Below are positions 6,619 through 8,366 of a stretch of 8,366 bases of DNA, in pieces (the stretch's first letter is position 1; each line of letters opens with the position of its first letter). Below the pieces are notes generated by a model. That model made no database searches. It was given only the letters and a program-made list of their open reading frames with translations, and was not told the origin of the DNA. The translations under genes were made by a program, and so were the position numbers. The stretch is from an uncultured Bacteroidota bacterium (GTDB lineage: Bacteria > Bacteroidota > Bacteroidia > Chitinophagales > Saprospiraceae), in contig CALGAA010000130.1 in assembly GCA_937952445.1 (NCBI GenBank), positions 1-8,366 of the forward strand, given 5' to 3'.

Positions 6619-6745
6619 TCATATCCACTCCAGGTACCACCCCCCACCCTGCTGTGAGTGATTCAATATTTTACTGTTGCCTGCGTTAATAAAACGATGC
6701 TCAATCGCGTCCGCTGTAAGTTCTTTTCGGGATAAAAATAATTCG
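6619..6745 (-). pseudogene. Possible 3' remnant of a lost minus-strand gene
   Basis: Read on the minus strand, this stretch encodes about 40 residues before a TGA at 6619-6621, including ELTADAIEHRFINAGNSKI and QQGGGWYLEWI. The composition looks like real protein. There is no ATG in this part, and further upstream the frame merely runs antisense through the oxidoreductase gene. That is what would remain if a gene convergent with groEL lost its 5' part. The bidirectional terminator nearby fits this view. I do not recognise the family, and a chance open frame is possible. Confidence 0.3.
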
Positions 6746-6751
6746 TAGCTG

Positions 6752-8269
6752 ATGAAAAACGAATCAATCTGGAAGTCCGGTGCACCGGATACCCTGCGGT
6801 ATCCTGGACTCTCTTCGGACGTTGAAGCAGAGGTGGCCATCATAGGAGGTGGGATAACCGGATTATCCGTTGGTTTTTTCCTGGCACGACAAGGCATTAA
6901 GGTGTCGGTGCTGGAGGCTACGTATGTAGGATCAGGAACCACGGGTAGCTCCACCGGAAATTTGTACATCGCCATCGATGAAATGTACCACGAAGTTATA
7001 TCAAAATATGACCTTGAAACGGCGCGATTGTTAGCCGAATCAAGAAAGAGGGCTATGGTAGCCATTGACGAAATCATCGGGCAATACCAGATCGATTGTG
7101 ACTATAAAAAAACATCCTGGAATCTGATTGCGGAAACCCGGGATGCTGTGCCAAAATTGGAAAAGGAATACAATGCTTTAATTCAGATCGGAATTGAGGC
7201 CACCCTTTCTGCCAAATCTGCTGTTTTTCCTGACGCTCATGCCTGCCTGACCATTCCCGATCAGGCGCATTTCAATCCCAAAAAGTATGCGATAGGCCTG
7301 GCTAAAGCGGCAGTACAGGCAGGTTGTATCATTTATGAAGAAACCCGGGTTCTCGAATTTGAAGATGTGGATAACGGTGTTCTCATTCATACAACCAGGG
7401 GATCATTAAGATCGAGGAAGGTCGTAAAAGCCACGCATTCTCCGATAGGCGAAAAACTGATCACCACCCTCCTGGGCCCTTACCGGGAATACGTGGTAGC
7501 AGCCAGGATCAAACCGCCCTTTCCCAAAGAAACGTATTGGACGCAGCAAGGTAATCACCACTACTCTGTTCGAACGGGAATGGACGATTCTGGTCAAACT
7601 CATCTTTTGTGTCTCGGCGAACCCTATAAAGTAGGACAAGACGAGGAAAACACCGAAAGGCTGAAAAAGCTGGAGACTTACCTACGGAACCGATTTGATG
7701 TCGGAAAGCTGACCTATACCTGGGGAGCACAACATTACAAATCGGCTGATCTCATCCCTTATATCGGTATATACAACAACGATAAAATTTTTCTCGCCAC
7801 GGGATATTCGACCGATGGATTGGTATATGGAACCGTGGCCGGACTTTTGATCACTGATCTGATCCAGGGAAAACCAAATGATTGGCAAGAAATTTATGAC
7901 CCCAAACGGAAGAATCCCATAAAGAGCGCAGGACGCGTTTTTAAGGAGAACCTCAATGTGCTCAATGAGTTTGTCAAAGGCCGGATACCGTTCAGGTGGG
8001 AAGCCGACCCTCTGCAGAATATCGAAAAAGGTGAGGGAAAGGTAGTCGTAATTGACGGAAAAAAATATGGCGTTTACCGTAATGCACAAGGCGAATTATC
8101 TGTGGTCAGTGCCATTTGTCCGCATATGGGATGCATCGTCCGCTGGAACAACGCAGAACGATCCTGGGATTGCCCTTGTCACGGAAGCCGTTTCACGACT
8201 ACTGGAAAGTACATCGAAGGTCCATCCCTTCAGGATCTGATCAATATTCTGCCATCGCAGGAATTGTAA
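6752..8269 (+). CDS. FAD-dependent oxidoreductase (DAO family) with C-terminal Rieske [2Fe-2S] domain
   Basis: A 505-residue fusion. The N-terminal DAO-type flavoprotein domain has the dinucleotide-binding motif VAIIGGGITGLSVGFFLA (about 28-45), the FAD-contacting region YVGSGTTGSSTGN (58-70) and the closing FAD motif ATGYSTDGLVYGTVAG (349-364). After a linker, residues about 420-505 form a Rieske domain with cluster ligands CPH (C456, H458) and CPCH (C474, H477). Two further cysteines, C461 and C476, are placed as in the disulfide-bearing bc1/b6f type. The layout resembles Bacillus YhfW-like proteins. The substrate is unknown; an amine or amino acid is plausible, with electrons passing from FAD to the Rieske cluster (inference). 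No signal peptide is visible, so it is probably cytoplasmic. The first ATG is used, since an in-frame TAG lies at 6746-6748. It stands alone after the groEL terminator, and no clear promoter was recognised. Confidence 0.92.
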   Translation: MKNESIWKSGAPDTLRYPGLSSDVEAEVAIIGGGITGLSVGFFLARQGIKVSVLEATYVGSGTTGSSTGNLYIAIDEMYHEVISKYDLETARLLAESRKRAMVAIDEIIGQYQIDCDYKKTSWNLIAETRDAVPKLEKEYNALIQIGIEATLSAKSAVFPDAHACLTIPDQAHFNPKKYAIGLAKAAVQAGCIIYEETRVLEFEDVDNGVLIHTTRGSLRSRKVVKATHSPIGEKLITTLLGPYREYVVAARIKPPFPKETYWTQQGNHHYSVRTGMDDSGQTHLLCLGEPYKVGQDEENTERLKKLETYLRNRFDVGKLTYTWGAQHYKSADLIPYIGIYNNDKIFLATGYSTDGLVYGTVAGLLITDLIQGKPNDWQEIYDPKRKNPIKSAGRVFKENLNVLNEFVKGRIPFRWEADPLQNIEKGEGKVVVIDGKKYGVYRNAQGELSVVSAICPHMGCIVRWNNAERSWDCPCHGSRFTTTGKYIEGPSLQDLINILPSQEL

Positions 8270-8366
8270 TCCGCTGTCAGGAGGCTTCAGTGCTGAATCT
8301 TCGTCGTTTCCGGATAAGTTTTACATTCGCTTTCATAAGTTAATCGCTTTTTAAGCGGTCAACCTA
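8270..8366. other. Right-edge intergenic sequence with a short hairpin
   Basis: No convincing gene is seen in these 97 bases. A small hairpin, CGCTT-TTT-AAGCG (8345-8357), has no T run after it on the plus strand, so it is a poor terminator for the oxidoreductase gene. A 19-codon minus-strand frame (8277-8336) is too short to call. Confidence 0.5.

Noticed and set aside
8277..8336. 19-codon minus-strand frame (MKANVKLIRKRRRF...) at the right edge
   Set aside because: It faintly recalls the start of some Bacteroidota tyrosine recombinases but stops after 19 codons, and no other integrase or mobile-element trace is present.

Overview
The window reads as a chromosomal housekeeping region of a member of the Bacteroidota. 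The clues are the gene order miaB - sigma-54 activator - lptE - TPR-tail protein - secG, a Bacteroidota-type LptE lipoprotein, the near absence of Shine-Dalgarno sequences (clearest at groEL, which follows a purely AT-rich leader), and moderate GC content. The family within the phylum cannot be fixed from this sequence; a Saprospira- or Cytophaga-like lineage is only a guess.

Layout. Positions 1-4380 form one tightly packed plus-strand operon: the 3' part of miaB (tRNA methylthiolation), a sigma-54-dependent activator with no receiver domain, an LptE-like outer-membrane lipoprotein, a charged low-complexity protein with a C-terminal TPR-like unit, and secG. Adjacent genes overlap by 4 nt or are 3-4 nt apart. 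A strong intrinsic terminator follows secG. A 192-bp gap leads to groES and groEL, and groEL ends at a long palindromic terminator able to work in both directions. Next is a 151-bp gap whose minus strand carries what looks like the tail of a lost convergent gene. The last gene is a FAD-dependent oxidoreductase fused to a C-terminal Rieske domain. The final ~100 bp hold no clear gene.

How the parts fit. The operon joins RNA modification, envelope biogenesis (LPS delivery by LptE, protein export through SecG) and a transcription activator. The most interesting signal is in front of groES: a sequence with the conserved -24/-12 bases of a sigma-54 promoter (TGGCA...TGCA, correct 10-bp spacing between GG and GC) at 4500-4515. 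An imperfect inverted repeat, TGCCA-N3-TGTCA, lies just upstream, and there is no CIRCE element. A gene for a sigma-54 activator lies about 2 kb upstream, at 1177-2463. This suggests, without proving it, that the main chaperonin operon is driven by sigma-54, perhaps through that activator, which would couple envelope or export stress to GroESL. No mobile element, tRNA, rRNA or CRISPR array was seen.
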